This document shows positions 30,010-40,929 of a stretch of 64,000 nt of DNA, one piece after another. Made by a program: the position numbers and the translations under genes. Location: NCBI GenBank assembly GCA_000985875.1, contig CCRI01000005.1, positions 248,001 to 312,000 on the forward strand. The letters are read 5' to 3'. Position 1 is the stretch's first letter; the number at the start of each line of letters is the position of its first letter. Below the pieces are notes generated by a model, which was not told where the DNA came from, did not search any database, and saw only the letters and a list, made by a program, of their open reading frames with translations. Source of the stretch: Neorhizobium galegae bv. officinalis. Its GTDB lineage: Bacteria; Pseudomonadota; Alphaproteobacteria; Rhizobiales; Rhizobiaceae.

Positions 30010-31184
30010 GGGATGAGATCCTGCCTTGCGATTTCGAGAGAATGAAAGATCTGGACATCCTCCGATTTAAAACGATCTCGGACAAGCGGCCAGCTTCGCT
30101 CATGCACAGCCGCGATCAGAGGCAATCTTGGAAGGCTCAAGAAGTCTTTGACTGATACAACGGGTTTACCATAGAAATCCGCCTCTACCGGTTGATCCCT
30201 TACAAAAAACTCTGCTTTTTCGATCACGGACGGGCTATAGGCATGAAGAAGGTCCGAATACTCACCCGTGCCGAAGACGCCATACTTCCGGCCCTTGAGC
30301 ATCCCGCAGGTCGTGTCTTGTACCTTGCTCCAGGTGTTGACATACTCTACGCGTTCTTGAGAAAGAACCTCGAAGCCGCGAGCCTGATTGCCAAGGTCAG
30401 CGTCGCCGAACCGCAGCAGGTAAATCCTAAAGCCCTGCAGGCCGCCCATTAAAGGGGAGTTTGCGACAATCCGCAGGTTTGCGCTCGCCGCAATCATCGC
30501 CAAGGAAGCGCGTGTAAAGTTGGAAATGTGATCGTAAAAGAGCAATTCCGACCCCACAATTTCTCCGTCGGGACAAATGACGACAATATTTCCCGTCTTA
30601 TGGATGACGCGCCGGCATGCTTGCAAAAAACCGCGGGGATTACGCGTGTGCTCGATCACGTTAACTGACAGGCAAAGATTGTAATCCGGGGCGGTCTCCT
30701 CGAACTGCTCAGCAAAACCCTGGTGGATAGAAATTCGATCTCCCACGTTTAAACGCGCATTCGCGGCTACCCGGGAACTAGGCTCCACGCCGGTTGCAAT
30801 TTGAGCGCCAAGCCTGTCGGTCAAATGACTGAGCAACGTACCGCTGCCGCATCCAAACTCTATGATTTTGGGGAAATTGGCTTCATTCCCCAGCTGATGC
30901 GTCAAGAAAGCTTCTATCTGTCGGCTGTATTCGGCAGAGCGCGCAGCCTCCGCTACCGGGTCTCGCAGGCCGATCGAGTAATCGGCACTATAAATCTCTT
31001 TTATTTGCTCTTCTGAAAAATTCTTGGCGTGGAAGCCATGGCCGCAGTTGTTACAAGAACTGCGCTCAAGAGGATTCGATACCACCTTGCCGTCGCTAAC
31101 CATCGAGCGGGCTGCATGCGGAATGGGTAGATTCCTAAAATCTGCTGATCCACATGCGGGACAGCTAGAAAAATATTCCGTCAA
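30006..31184 (-). CDS. SAM methyltransferase, C-methyltransferase-like with zinc ribbon
   Basis: A protein of about 392 residues. The N-terminus carries Cys pairs (CPACGSADF, CNNCGHGFH) of a zinc-binding domain, followed by a SAM core with IEFGCGSGTLLSHL (motif I), and a C-terminal Rossmann-like half (GVFGTGEYSDLL). The three-part layout is that of sugar 3-C-methyltransferases such as TylCIII-like enzymes. TTG at 31184, with GGGGGA six bases upstream, is my start; the frame runs on to 31346 but without the family pattern. Coupled to the PhyH gene. Confidence 0.78.
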   Translation of the reverse strand: MTEYFSSCPACGSADFRNLPIPHAARSMVSDGKVVSNPLERSSCNNCGHGFHAKNFSEEQIKEIYSADYSIGLRDPVAEAARSAEYSRQIEAFLTHQLGNEANFPKIIEFGCGSGTLLSHLTDRLGAQIATGVEPSSRVAANARLNVGDRISIHQGFAEQFEETAPDYNLCLSVNVIEHTRNPRGFLQACRRVIHKTGNIVVICPDGEIVGSELLFYDHISNFTRASLAMIAASANLRIVANSPLMGGLQGFRIYLLRFGDADLGNQARGFEVLSQERVEYVNTWSKVQDTTCGMLKGRKYGVFGTGEYSDLLHAYSPSVIEKAEFFVRDQPVEADFYGKPVVSVKDFLSLPRLPLIAAVHERSWPLVRDRFKSEDVQIFHSLEIARQDLIP

Positions 31185-31551
31185 GCGAAGTCCCCCGCAA
31201 TGCTTGCTAGCGGTCCGCAATATCGCAATATTGCCACCACGCGCAAGCCTTAAAAATGTGGGAGGCTGGCGCCAATAGCCGGTACGCTTTCCTCTTTCAT
31301 CGCGCGTACACGAACGCTCTAAAGAGCATTGCGGCAGGAAACGCACGCGACCGGTCCAAGTGTCAACTCACGGCTCTCACGCAGGATCACATTCCTCACC
31401 CACGGTATTCACATGGCGAAGCGCCGATACCCCTCGTTCCTTAGTTACCGGGAATGGGCAAAAGTCTCGAAACTCAGCGGTGCCCAATCATCTACGCCAT
31501 CCTCGAGCATCGCAATTCATCAGCAGGCCCGAAATTTGACGCTGCGCGGAG
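31185..31551. other. Gap of 367 bases, no gene seen
   Basis: It lies between two minus-strand genes. No supported gene or repeat is visible; it should hold the promoter for the methyltransferase-PhyH-GT2 run. Confidence 0.5.
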
Positions 31552-32244
31552 TCATTTTAGGTACCTCATGTGATTTCGCGAGTCCCTTCCACAGTTAAAG
31601 AGAAGATCGAGGATCGTCACTCCATGAACGAATTCACCCCAGAGCTGTGGGTATCTAGGATAGCCGGCATAGTCAAACCATGTAAGCTTTATTCTTCGTT
31701 CTTTAAAGACTTCCTCATCTACGTAGTCTTTTGCCGCGGGGCCAGATACGTACTCCGTGCCACCAGCTTGAGCACAAAGCGCAGCCAGACGTTCCGTCTT
31801 TCCATCTACTAAAGTGTAGTCCCATGAGTGGGAAATTGTAGTTTGGATTGAGAGATAATTGCAGATTGCTTCGATGAATCGACGATTGAGCGGGGTAAGG
31901 TAGCTTGGCGGTTCATTTAGGTAAAGGGGCTCCAGCCACACGGCGATTTCCTTAAAGTGTGGCGCACGGCGGTAATTCTGGACAAGGCTCTTCCAATGGA
32001 CGGCCGCCCAGTCGGCTCCTTCTATCTCGGTTTCACGGATTTTCTGGTGGTACTTTCCCTTTACCTGGACAGGAACCGTGAGCCATTGAACCCCTTGTGG
32101 GGTTTTGATCTGATTCCGATTGCGCCAATCACGCCGCGTATATTGCATGTCGTCGTAGAGGATAAACTCATCCACAGCAGCGATCATATCGAAATAACCC
32201 TTCCACGGGATATAGTTTGACTGGACGATGGCCACCTTCTTCAC
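31552..32244 (-). CDS. WbqC family protein
   Basis: A 230-residue protein with the WbqC-family pattern ([20 protein letters not shown] near the start, then [20 protein letters not shown]). Members occur in O-antigen clusters and their reaction is not established. Its start overlaps the stop of the membrane glycosyltransferase (ATGA). Confidence 0.88.
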   Translation of the reverse strand: MKKVAIVQSNYIPWKGYFDMIAAVDEFILYDDMQYTRRDWRNRNQIKTPQGVQWLTVPVQVKGKYHQKIRETEIEGADWAAVHWKSLVQNYRRAPHFKEIAVWLEPLYLNEPPSYLTPLNRRFIEAICNYLSIQTTISHSWDYTLVDGKTERLAALCAQAGGTEYVSGPAAKDYVDEEVFKERRIKLTWFDYAGYPRYPQLWGEFVHGVTILDLLFNCGRDSRNHMRYLK

Positions 32245-34079
32245 TTCATTTCCTTCGCTCGAATGGCTCGACAGGCGTTCAAAACCTCAATCGGTGCCGT
32301 CGGTTTGTAAAGCTCTTGAGTACGGCTACCATCATAGCCGCCTGCACCTGGGGCTGTTCGCCAGGTACCTACCTGCTGGTAGGCTTCAGGAAAAGCTGCT
32401 CCCAAACTCGGCATGAGTTCCACCGGAACGCTGCGCGGACCGTCGGGCTCGAACAAAATCCAGGCTGCTGCAATCTTTTCGCACGCAACACGTTCCAGCG
32501 CGGCTTTCGCCAGCTTCAGGCTGCCCGGATATCCACCTATGGTCCAAGCCTGACCAATGCTCTCAGCTCCGATCGCATAGAGGATGCCGGGGGACTGGCC
32601 TGATAGATCGATAACGGGCGTGCCGATTTCGAAGCCGCTGCTTTGAGCAGCCGCCGCGGCGTCAGTTAGATAAGCCGCGTATCCGGCTGATAATACCAAT
32701 ACGGATCGGTGCGGCCCGATTTCCAAAGGAGTTTCGTTGAGTCTGAGTGGCTGAGTTTGGCGCTGAGGCCGCTCAAGCCCCGTTTGCAGGAGGATTGCTG
32801 TTACGGTCTGAGCAGCCAATGCAAGCGGCAGTGCAAACGACCAGTTTCCCCGTTTACGCACGACTGGCCGCAGTAGCGTAGTACCCGCAAGAAGCCAAAA
32901 GATTCCCACCCAGGCTCCATTCTCCCAATAGTTCCTGTTCGTTCCAAATGCATAGATATGAGGCATTACAAGAAAGATAATGGAGACCGCCCATTGTACT
33001 GACGATATACTTTTCAACGGCGCGGGTCCGCCAAATATCAGGCCAGTCAAAGCTGCAGCAAATACGACCCCAAAAATCAGCAAGCCCTCAAATTCTCCAA
33101 GACCTGCAGTCTTGTGGACTTGGCCGAATGCCAGCAATGCAGTGACCGAGAAAAAACCCACAGCTACGATAAGGGATACGATCGCCCCTTTCGGTTTTTC
33201 AGTATAGGCACCCCAGATCGCAACGAGTGCCGCCACCAGAATGCTCAGAATAGCTATTTGTCCCGGGGCACGAACTCGAAAGTTATCGATCCGTAGGATT
33301 TGGTGGATGGTGTGACCGCCGCCTAGATATTGAGAAAATTCGGCTGCAAGCTGCAGCCGCTTGACAAAACCCGATATTGATCCGTCAATCATCAGTGCGC
33401 TAGACAAGAGAAGCCCGAGAGCGGTCACCGCCGTAAGCAGCATCAATCGAATCGACACCTTGCGTGCCACCAGCAGGCAAATGAAAATACCGACGGCCAA
33501 TGCAACTGCCGTGCTGGGTTTTGCCATGAAGGCTAACCAACCGCCGATGCCAATAATGATCCATCCCAATGAGCTTCTATAAGTAAACGCTTTTTCGGCT
33601 AAAAGCAGACCAATCGCAGTGATTAGAAGCGCCTGAAATGCGAGGCTGTTATAATTTGGCGTAGCCAGCCAAGTATTGAACAGTATGAGGGAACTGACGC
33701 TTAACCCTGCTGCAGTGACATGCAGATCGACGCGTCCTTGATCAACCTCAGGCGCTAGTGACGTCAGGTGGGTATGAGCCAAAGCCCATCCCAATCCGAA
33801 AGTGATTAATATGTTGGCTTGCCTGAGGGCGGCGATATCACCACCCAAAAGAATGTAAAGAGGGCGGTAGATGAAACCAAATTGCGACGCGGAAGCGCCG
33901 TAGCTGAATGGGTTTGAAATCCACACCAAGTAAGAACTTTCATCGGTAAAGTCTATTCCATAGAATGTATATTTAAGAATCCAGCTCAGGATCGCGAGTG
34001 TTCCCAACGACGCGACGGCCATCGTCGCATAGCGCGTAAACGCAACAACCCTATTATTATTGTCTTTTATCAGAGGCAC
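32241..34079 (-). CDS. Multipass membrane glycosyltransferase-like protein
   Basis: A 612-residue integral membrane protein with about ten hydrophobic helices and a soluble C-terminal third. The periplasmic loop after the first helix ([14 protein letters not shown]) places an acidic pair where GT39/GT-C enzymes keep their catalytic Asp. It would use a polyprenyl-phosphate sugar to modify a polysaccharide, as GtrC-type proteins do. It starts at GTG 34079 with no strong ribosome site. It is AT-richer than the core genes. Confidence 0.72.
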   Translation of the reverse strand: MPLIKDNNNRVVAFTRYATMAVASLGTLAILSWILKYTFYGIDFTDESSYLVWISNPFSYGASASQFGFIYRPLYILLGGDIAALRQANILITFGLGWALAHTHLTSLAPEVDQGRVDLHVTAAGLSVSSLILFNTWLATPNYNSLAFQALLITAIGLLLAEKAFTYRSSLGWIIIGIGGWLAFMAKPSTAVALAVGIFICLLVARKVSIRLMLLTAVTALGLLLSSALMIDGSISGFVKRLQLAAEFSQYLGGGHTIHQILRIDNFRVRAPGQIAILSILVAALVAIWGAYTEKPKGAIVSLIVAVGFFSVTALLAFGQVHKTAGLGEFEGLLIFGVVFAAALTGLIFGGPAPLKSISSVQWAVSIIFLVMPHIYAFGTNRNYWENGAWVGIFWLLAGTTLLRPVVRKRGNWSFALPLALAAQTVTAILLQTGLERPQRQTQPLRLNETPLEIGPHRSVLVLSAGYAAYLTDAAAAAQSSGFEIGTPVIDLSGQSPGILYAIGAESIGQAWTIGGYPGSLKLAKAALERVACEKIAAAWILFEPDGPRSVPVELMPSLGAAFPEAYQQVGTWRTAPGAGGYDGSRTQELYKPTAPIEVLNACRAIRAKEMK

Positions 34080-34481
34080 TCAGCTACCCATTGCTCAACG
34101 GTCGACTGAAAGAACTCATATCTGTCTACCCACGATCACCCGCTCTCGCCTGAGTAGGTGAGACCTCTTACTGCGTTTCCATCGATGATTCCATCTATTC
34201 GAGTAGGGGGAAGAATGGCTTTTCTCGGAGTGACCATCCAACGGCACATTGAACCCGCGCCCTTCATCTACCGGTGGTGACACCACAATGGAGGGCCGCC
34301 TGCGATGAAAGCCTTCCGAACGGTCAATCGTCCCAAACATATCATGAACAAATTTGCGATCTGGCTACGGCGCAGCGACATCGACGAGGAAGCCTCCAGG
34401 TCGGCCATCCGCACCCGCTCGACTGCGCGGCTGTAGGAATCGGCATCAAACGTCTGAAAAAAGAGTGATTTTTTGGTACCC
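34080..34481. other. Gap of 402 bases, no supported gene
   Basis: A 43-codon plus-strand frame beginning near 34304 (KAFRTVNRPKHIMNKF) has no recognised family or strong ribosome site. Nothing else is seen. It may hold the promoter of the membrane glycosyltransferase operon. Confidence 0.45.
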
Positions 34482-35270
34482 TCAGGACCTTCGTGACTGG
34501 TGTCCTTGGAGAAGATCGAGCCAACGAAATCTCAGCGCGCGATCAGGCCTCGTTGGCGGTGTCGCGGATAACCCAACCAGTGCCTTCTTAACCTCGGCGG
34601 TCGACCTGGCCGCCTGGATGGGGGCCAGCCCCCGTCTAAAGAAATCAAAGGCGCCTGATTCACGCGGCTGACTCACGTCAGCGTCGTAGAATCCGTTTTC
34701 GAATGGCACCAATAGCTCGGCTTGAGCAACGAACGGGGCATCGATGGCGGGAATCGCAAGTCGTTCTCGCAAAATCGCCAATGTGAACCTGTTGTGTCCA
34801 GCTAAATCGCCGAGGACCCTAGCTGCTTTCAGAATCACATCAGGCGAATATTCATCAACATCTTCGGGCGCTAGATTGTAGGTCCTGACGGCATTCGTCC
34901 GTAAGAAGACAACGTGCGAGGCCGCCTTACAATGCGCCCTTAGACGATCGAAGCGTCGCGCGTACCTCTCGCCGATCTCCTGAATGCCGATCTCCGGATT
35001 TACGTCATGCTCATGAGGAAAGCGCATGCCATATCTCGGGATGTAATACGAGGTTGCGCTTGCGGCGTCTGCATCTATGGGGGACGGCTCGAAACCCTTT
35101 AGGCTGTCGATCGAGAACTCGTCAATGAAGTCAAGAAGGCGGGAGAATCGGAAGCTATTTACCCAATCTATCGGGTAAGAGCCTTTCTGAACCCCGATCT
35201 TTCTAAGAGTCCAACTGACGTAGCAGTTGTAGCCCACAGACACTATCAGCGTCCCGCCCATCCCAAGCAA
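34482..35270 (-). CDS. DUF1796 putative cysteine peptidase
   Basis: A 262-residue protein with the DUF1796 opening (SVGYNCYVSWTLRKIG, then SYPIDWV). The family is labelled a putative papain-like cysteine peptidase and is often in polysaccharide clusters. Cys in GYNC is the candidate nucleophile. The start is TTG 35270; ATG 35261 is possible. It is the last accessory gene before tRNA-Phe. Confidence 0.82.
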   Translation of the reverse strand: MLGMGGTLIVSVGYNCYVSWTLRKIGVQKGSYPIDWVNSFRFSRLLDFIDEFSIDSLKGFEPSPIDADAASATSYYIPRYGMRFPHEHDVNPEIGIQEIGERYARRFDRLRAHCKAASHVVFLRTNAVRTYNLAPEDVDEYSPDVILKAARVLGDLAGHNRFTLAILRERLAIPAIDAPFVAQAELLVPFENGFYDADVSQPRESGAFDFFRRGLAPIQAARSTAEVKKALVGLSATPPTRPDRALRFRWLDLLQGHQSRRS

Positions 35271-35444
35271 GCTCTCTTCCGTTGCAGACCCCAGCCATAC
35301 ACTCCGACCAGGCAGCGATCAAGCCCGCGCCTTCGACTCACCCGTGCTTTGCGGCTATAGCCCCCGATGACATTGGGAATTTGCAACACGCGCGCACCAC
35401 GCTGAAAAGCGCGAGTGCGCCAAGCACATGATAATGAAAGAATA

Positions 35445-35520
35445 TGGTGCCCGGAGGCGGATTTGAACCACCGACACGCGGATTTTCAATCCGCTGCTCT
35501 ACCAACTGAGCTATCCGGGC
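35445..35520 (-). tRNA. tRNA-Phe (GAA)
   Basis: A complete cloverleaf with acceptor GCCCGGA/TCCGGGC and encoded CCA. The anticodon loop TTGAAAA gives anticodon GAA. Its 3' end faces the polysaccharide region at lower coordinates. End positions may be off by one base. Confidence 0.95.
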
Positions 35521-35686
35521 ATCGAGGCTTTGAAGCCTTCCGGTCGGGACCGGCGGGGGCGTTTCCCCCGGAGCGAGCGGGGTTATAACATCTTGTTCGG
35601 CCATGTCCAGCGCCAGAACCCACTTTTTTGACAGGTTTGCGAAAATCGCAAATTCCTGAACAAAAACAGACGCCACCCGCCCCGGT

Positions 35687-35896
35687 TTAGTCGTCCGAGC
35701 CGTCCGCCTTGGTCTGGTCCTCCGAAACCGGAATGGCGTAGGAGCCCGTCAGCCAGCGCGACAGGTCGAGCGTGCGGCAGCGGTCGGAGCAGAAGGGGTA
35801 GTTTTCGCGCGAGGATGGCTTGCCGCATTCCGGGCAGGGTCTCGTTTTCCTCAGCGGCTCGACCTTGCCGCCGGTCTTGATCGGTTCCGATGTCAT
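35687..35896 (-). CDS. yacG: DNA gyrase inhibitor YacG
   Basis: A 69-residue zinc-ribbon protein that binds GyrB and inhibits gyrase in E. coli. Cys pairs are CPECGKPSSRENYPFCSDRC, and LSRWLTGSYAIP is the conserved tail. AAGGAG nine bases before ATG fixes the start. It lies next to maf, as in other rhizobia. Confidence 0.93.
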   Translation of the reverse strand: MTSEPIKTGGKVEPLRKTRPCPECGKPSSRENYPFCSDRCRTLDLSRWLTGSYAIPVSEDQTKADGSDD

Positions 35897-36025
35897 CTTT
35901 GAATACTCCTTTCTACAGGGGCATGGCGCATTCGGCAGCCTTTGACCGCCGATGACACGCTGCGGGCGCAGCCGGAGCACCTTTCGGCTTGCTCCATCGG
36001 CCTGCGCCATCTGAACCCGCCTCTA

Positions 36026-36646
36026 TCAGCCTTCCGGCCAGGCCGCCACCACGTCGAAGCCTTCGCCGGCCAGAAGTCCGGTCACCTCGAAAAGCGGCAG
36101 GCCGACGACATTGGTGTAGGAGCCGACGAGTTTCTGGACGAAGGATCCGGCAATACCCTGGATCGCGTAGGCGCCCGCCTTGCCGCGCCATTGCCCGGAC
36201 GCGATATAGTTTTCGATCTCGCGGGTGGAAAGCCGCTTGAAGCGCACCTTGGTCTGCACGACCTTCTGGCGGAACTGGCCACCGGGGGTAATCAGGCAGA
36301 TGCCGGTATAGACCCAGTGGCCGCGCCCGGAGAGCAGGTGCAGGGCGGACGAGGCTTCCTGTGTATATTCGGTCTTTTCGAGAATGCGGCGGCCGACGGC
36401 GACCACCGTGTCCGCCGACAGGATATAGCTGTGCCGCCAGGCCGGATCGTTTCTGATCGCCGCCAATGCCGCCTCGGCCTTTTCGGTCGAAAGTCTGCGG
36501 GCGAGCGAGCGCGGATGTTCGGATTTCTTCGGCGTCTCGTCGATATCCATCGGCATCAGCCGCGCCGGCGTAATGCCGGCCTGGTTGAGGAGATCGAGGC
36601 GGCGCGGAGAACCGGAGGCCAGTATCAGCTTTTGTTCCAGCGCCAT
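36026..36646 (-). CDS. maf: Maf nucleotide pyrophosphatase
   Basis: A 206-residue protein of the Maf/YhdE family, a dTTP/UTP or modified-nucleotide pyrophosphatase. It opens with [14 protein letters not shown], the family signature. It is 26 bases from infA and in the core order. Confidence 0.93.
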   Translation of the reverse strand: MALEQKLILASGSPRRLDLLNQAGITPARLMPMDIDETPKKSEHPRSLARRLSTEKAEAALAAIRNDPAWRHSYILSADTVVAVGRRILEKTEYTQEASSALHLLSGRGHWVYTGICLITPGGQFRQKVVQTKVRFKRLSTREIENYIASGQWRGKAGAYAIQGIAGSFVQKLVGSYTNVVGLPLFEVTGLLAGEGFDVVAAWPEG

Positions 36647-36672
36647 GAGAGCCCGCCGCGAAAGATTAAGGA

Positions 36673-36891
36673 TTACTTGAAGCGGTAGGTGATGCGGCCC
36701 TTGGTCAGGTCGTAAGGTGTCATTTCGACAAGCACCTTGTCACCGGCCAGAACGCGGATACGGTTCTTGCGCATGCGGCCGGCGGTGTGGGCGATGATCT
36801 CGTGTTCGTTTTCCAGCTTCACGCGGAACGTCGCGTTGGGCAGGAGTTCGGTCACGACGCCCGGGAATTCGAGGACTTCTTCTTTAGCCAT
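36673..36891 (-). CDS. infA: Translation initiation factor IF-1
   Basis: A 72-residue IF-1 with the S1-like OB fold ([20 protein letters not shown] and [19 protein letters not shown]). Full normal length. Essential factor of the 30S initiation complex. Confidence 0.97.
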   Translation of the reverse strand: MAKEEVLEFPGVVTELLPNATFRVKLENEHEIIAHTAGRMRKNRIRVLAGDKVLVEMTPYDLTKGRITYRFK

Positions 36892-37044
36892 CTATAGTTT
36901 TTCTTCCTGTGTTTGGTTTGGGCCGGCAACGCTTTTCGCGCCTGCCCGGAAATTTGCGCGGAAACTACACAATCATGTCCGCTTTGTGAACCTCGCTTGA
37001 GCGCTATTCTCAATGTCGCTTCAAGCGGCATGCGGCAAGCGGTT

Positions 37045-37524
37045 TCAGGCGGTCTCGGCCGGATGCCGGCTGATGCCGGAAAGGCGCTCGTCGATCAACT
37101 TCCAGAGATGGTCGCGAACCTGCCGGTAGGCATCCAGCATCTGCTCGCGGGTGCCTGTCGCAGCGGTCGGGTCCATGGTCGGCCAGTAGACCACCTCCAC
37201 GGCGTTTGAACGGGTCAGTTCCAGCGCGGCATGGTGGGCTTCCGGCGTTAGCGTGACGATCAGGTCGAAAAAATCGTCCTCGAGCTCCTCCAACGTACGC
37301 GGCTGATGGCGACCGATCGACAGCCCGACCTCCTCCAGCACCGCATCCACGAAGGGATCGCGCTCGCCGGAGCGCACACCCGCCGACTGGACGTAGATAT
37401 CGGGTGGCAGCAGCCGCTTTGCAATGGCCTCCGCCATCGGCGAACGGATGGCGTTGAAGCCGCACATGAAAAGAATGGCGCCCGGTTTTTTGGCATTCGT
37501 CAGGGGGGCGGGCACGGCCTCCAT
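37045..37524 (-). CDS. Low-molecular-weight phosphatase family protein
   Basis: A 159-residue protein of the low-Mr tyrosine phosphatase/arsenate reductase fold. The P-loop is CGFNAIRS (Cys-x5-Arg-Ser) and the acid loop is TMDPTA. In rhizobia this gene sits between infA and UPF0262. Substrate is not proven. Confidence 0.9.
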   Translation of the reverse strand: MEAVPAPLTNAKKPGAILFMCGFNAIRSPMAEAIAKRLLPPDIYVQSAGVRSGERDPFVDAVLEEVGLSIGRHQPRTLEELEDDFFDLIVTLTPEAHHAALELTRSNAVEVVYWPTMDPTAATGTREQMLDAYRQVRDHLWKLIDERLSGISRHPAETA

Positions 37525-37526
37525 GT

Positions 37527-38000
37527 TCAGCCGCGCCAGTAGAGCACGCAGACCAGCGTGAAAAGCCGCCGCGCGGTATCGAAATCGACGCGGATCTTGC
37601 CGTCCAGCCGGTCCATCAGCGTCTGCGAGCCTTCGTTATGGACGCCGCGGCGGCCCATGTCGATCGCCTCGATGCGGCTCGGGGTCGAGGAGCGGATCGC
37701 CTCGTAATAGCTCTCGCAGATCATGAAGTAATCCTTGATGATCCGCCGGAAGGGGGTCAGCGATAGGATATGGGTCGCGACCTGCTCGTCTTTGTCCGTG
37801 GTGATGCCGAGCATCAGCTTGGCATCGACGAGCGAGAGTTTCAGCTTGTAGGGGCCACCGGCATGGCCGAGCGGCTCGAAGGAGTTCTCCTCGACGAGGT
37901 CGAAGATGGCGACCGCCCGCTCATGTTCCACATCGGGCGTCGAGCGCCCGATCGAGTCGTCCAGAACGACGTCGTAGAGCCGGAAGTCCCCTTGCCCCAT
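37527..38000 (-). CDS. UPF0262 family protein
   Basis: A 157-residue protein with the UPF0262 pattern ([18 protein letters not shown], then [21 protein letters not shown]). Unknown function, conserved next to hisD in Rhizobiales. It starts 3 bases after the hisD stop. Confidence 0.9.
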   Translation of the reverse strand: MGQGDFRLYDVVLDDSIGRSTPDVEHERAVAIFDLVEENSFEPLGHAGGPYKLKLSLVDAKLMLGITTDKDEQVATHILSLTPFRRIIKDYFMICESYYEAIRSSTPSRIEAIDMGRRGVHNEGSQTLMDRLDGKIRVDFDTARRLFTLVCVLYWRG

Positions 38001-38003
38001 CCG

Positions 38004-39317
38004 TCAGCCCTCGTCATCGAGGGGCAAGCCGTTCAGGCGGATCGCAACGGAACGGGCGTGGGCATCAAGGCCTTCGGAATGGGCAAGGGTGATGGCCGCG
38101 GGCGCAAGCTGGCGGAGCTGATCGGGGCCAAGCCGCAAGATAGAGGTGCGCTTGACGAAATCGAGGACCGAAAGGCCGGACGAGAAACGCGCCGAGCGGG
38201 CCGTCGGCAGCACGTGGTTGGAACCGCCGACATAGTCGCCGATCACTTCCGGCGTATGGCGGCCGATGAAGATCGCGCCGGCATTGCGAATGCCGGGCAT
38301 CAGTGCGTCGGGGTCGGCAACGGCAAGCTCCAGATGCTCGGCGGCAATGCGGTTGGCAAGCGGCACGGCGGCGTTCAGGTCCGGCACCAGGATGACGGCG
38401 CCGAAATCGCGCCAGCTCGCCGCGGCGGTTTCCGAGCGCGACAGGGTTTTCAGCTGGCGCTCGACGGCCGCCTGCACCGCCTTGCCGAGCCCGGCATCGT
38501 CGGTAACGAGGATCGACTGGGCGCCGGCATCGTGTTCGGCCTGGGCGAGCAGGTCGGCCGCCAGCCAGTCCGGATCGTTTTCGCCGTCGGCGATGACCAG
38601 GACTTCCGAGGGACCGGCGATCATGTCGATACCAACGGTGCCGAAGACATGGCGCTTGGCAGCCGCCACATAGGCATTGCCGGGGCCCACGATCTTCGCG
38701 ACCGGGGCGATCGTCTCGGTGCCATAGGCGAGTGCCGCAACGGCCTGGGCGCCGCCGATGCGGTAGATCTCGGTGACGCCGGCAATGCGGGCGGCAGCCA
38801 GCACAGCGGGGTTGATCGTTCCCCCATTGGCCGGCACGACCATGACCACACGCGGAACGCCGGCGACCCTTGCAGGAACGGCATTCATCAGCACCGAGCT
38901 CGGATAGCTCGCGGTGCCGCCCGGAACATAGAGCCCGACCGCCTCGATCGCCGTCCAGCGGGAGCCGAGGCCGACGCCGATCGCGTCCTCGTAGATGTCG
39001 TCCTTCGGCATCTGGCGGGCATGATGGCGCTCGATGCGCTCGGCGGCGAACGTCAGGGCATCGATGACCTTCCGGTCAGTCGCGGCAAGCGCCGCGTCGA
39101 TCTCGGCCTCGGTCACCTTTATTCCGACCTTGGCGAGGTCGATGCCGTCGAAACGGGCGGAATAATCAATCAGCGCCTGATCGCCGCGGGCGCGAACGTC
39201 GTCGATGATGGCACGAACCACCGTGTTCACGTCTTCCGAGACCTCCCGCTTGGTCAAGAGAAATGCGGAAAACCTTGCCTCGAAATCCTGCGACGCCTGA
39301 TCCAACCAGATTGCCAA
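38004..39317 (-). CDS. hisD: Histidinol dehydrogenase
   Basis: A 437-residue enzyme that oxidises L-histidinol to histidine, the last step of histidine biosynthesis. The signature GSNHVLPTARSARFSSGLSV is present. Normal length. Core synteny. Confidence 0.96.
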   Translation of the reverse strand: MAIWLDQASQDFEARFSAFLLTKREVSEDVNTVVRAIIDDVRARGDQALIDYSARFDGIDLAKVGIKVTEAEIDAALAATDRKVIDALTFAAERIERHHARQMPKDDIYEDAIGVGLGSRWTAIEAVGLYVPGGTASYPSSVLMNAVPARVAGVPRVVMVVPANGGTINPAVLAAARIAGVTEIYRIGGAQAVAALAYGTETIAPVAKIVGPGNAYVAAAKRHVFGTVGIDMIAGPSEVLVIADGENDPDWLAADLLAQAEHDAGAQSILVTDDAGLGKAVQAAVERQLKTLSRSETAAASWRDFGAVILVPDLNAAVPLANRIAAEHLELAVADPDALMPGIRNAGAIFIGRHTPEVIGDYVGGSNHVLPTARSARFSSGLSVLDFVKRTSILRLGPDQLRQLAPAAITLAHSEGLDAHARSVAIRLNGLPLDDEG

Positions 39318-39376
39318 GCGGATATTCCTTCCAGCTCAAGAAACGATGTTATCCCGGTCGGGCAAACGGGACCAGA

Positions 39377-39811
39377 TCAGGGATGACGGGGCTTGGACGC
39401 CGTTTCCCATGCGCCGCCGACATCCGCAAGAGCAACTTCGATGCATTCGACATCAAGCGCAATCGTCGATTTACCGGAAAGCACCAGTTCGACCGTACCT
39501 TCCGGTCCCTCGCCCTTCGGCGAAAAGGTGATCGCCAGCAGCGACAGGACCTCGTCCTTGCGGTCGCGGTCGATGCCGGTCGAGCGCACCGCCTCCACCC
39601 GCTTGAAGACGATCGCCGCACGACGGCGTTCGAACCCCTTGCGCTGCTTGGCCGCGGCATTCTCCCAGACGAAGCGGTTGGCCGCGAGCGAGAAGTTGCG
39701 CTCGGGCTGCGACCAACGCACGTCGCCCACCTTGAAGACCGCATCCTGCATATGGGCGGAAACGACGCCCAGGTCGTCCGTATCAAGGGCCAGCAGCTTC
39801 AAGTCAGTCAT
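39377..39811 (-). CDS. DUF2948 family protein
   Basis: A 144-residue protein with the DUF2948 pattern (LKLLALDTDDLGVVSAHMQDAV at the start). In many rhizobia this gene directly follows murA; here a 3.5 kb group intervenes. MTDLK at 39811 is the natural start. Function unknown. Confidence 0.88.
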   Translation of the reverse strand: MTDLKLLALDTDDLGVVSAHMQDAVFKVGDVRWSQPERNFSLAANRFVWENAAAKQRKGFERRRAAIVFKRVEAVRSTGIDRDRKDEVLSLLAITFSPKGEGPEGTVELVLSGKSTIALDVECIEVALADVGGAWETASKPRHP

Positions 39812-40022
39812 CGCTTCCAATATCCATCCAGAGGCGCGCATTCACGCGAAAGTTCTTAGGACTTGAGATAGGATGTGACGCGGCAAGAAGCAACGGCGGC
39901 GTGAGAGAGAAGCACCTTTATCGGCCGGCGTGGACGGATGTGTAGGCGCGGTTAAGGAGGGAAAATGGGGCAGGCAGACATTGCATGGGCTTTTCTACTG
40001 CCGAAAGCCGGTTCGATCGCCA

Positions 40023-40913
40023 TCACCTGCCGATATAGGCGGCCAGTTCGTCCGGCGTCCCATTTGGGAAGACCTGCTTCAGGAAGTCCAGGAACGCAGA
40101 CACCCGCGCGCTGAGCAGCCGCCGGGAGGGATAGAGCGCCCATAAAGCGACCTCTGGCTCGTCGAGATCCCCCCAGTGCACCAGTGTGCCGTCAGCCAGG
40201 TCGTGGGTCACCAGCGAAATGGGAAGACGCGCTGCGCCGACGCCGGCTCGCACCGCGTCCCGGACCATCATGAGCGTCGACAAGATGAGCACCGGTTCGA
40301 TCTTGATCGTTGATCGGCCCGCGGGTGTTTTCACGTGCCATGTTTGCCGTTCGCCGACCCCGCGCACAACACCAGGGGCAGCGAGCGCACCGGTCGGGCG
40401 AGACAGGTTAGGGCTCGCCACAACGACCAGGCGGTCGCGCAGAAATGCCCGTCCGACCAGGTTTATGTCGGGGTCTGGATTGACCCGGATTACCAGGTCG
40501 TAGCCCTCCTCGATCATGTCCACAGGCCGGTCCTCGGTCGTCACCTCCAGCCTCACCTCCGGATATTTGAGGGCAAATCCCGCCGCAATCTTGCCCATCG
40601 CGCTCTGGGAGAAAAGCGCCGGCGCGCTGATCCGCAACCTCCCCTTGGGCGTGTGGCCGCCCGAAGCAATCGCCGAAGCCGTGTCGTCGAGTTCGGAGAG
40701 CAGCCTCGCCGTCCGCTCGAAGAGCGCCCGTCCTTCTTCGGTAAGTTTCAGGTCACGCGCACCCCGCTCGAACAGGCGCAGGCCAAGGCTGCTCTCCAAT
40801 TCTCCAACGCGCCGCGATAGGGTTGCCTTGGGCCGGCCGGCAGCCCTTGCCGCCTTGCCGAACCCACCGTGGCGGGCGACGAGATTGAAATCGGCGAGGG
40901 CAACGAGGTCCAT
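40023..40913 (-). CDS. LysR-family regulator, divergent to NmrA gene
   Basis: A 296-residue LysR-type regulator with an N-terminal HTH (FNLVARHGGFGKAARAAGRPKATLSRRVGELE). It is transcribed away from an NmrA-type gene across a 105-base gap with two palindromes, the classic LysR layout. It probably controls that operon. Confidence 0.92.
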   Translation of the reverse strand: MDLVALADFNLVARHGGFGKAARAAGRPKATLSRRVGELESSLGLRLFERGARDLKLTEEGRALFERTARLLSELDDTASAIASGGHTPKGRLRISAPALFSQSAMGKIAAGFALKYPEVRLEVTTEDRPVDMIEEGYDLVIRVNPDPDINLVGRAFLRDRLVVVASPNLSRPTGALAAPGVVRGVGERQTWHVKTPAGRSTIKIEPVLILSTLMMVRDAVRAGVGAARLPISLVTHDLADGTLVHWGDLDEPEVALWALYPSRRLLSARVSAFLDFLKQVFPNGTPDELAAYIGR

Positions 40914-40929
40914 TGGTGTTCCACTGGTG

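Noticed and set aside
37770..39386. 538-codon plus-strand open frame
   Set aside because: Antisense to hisD and UPF0262, both clearly real.
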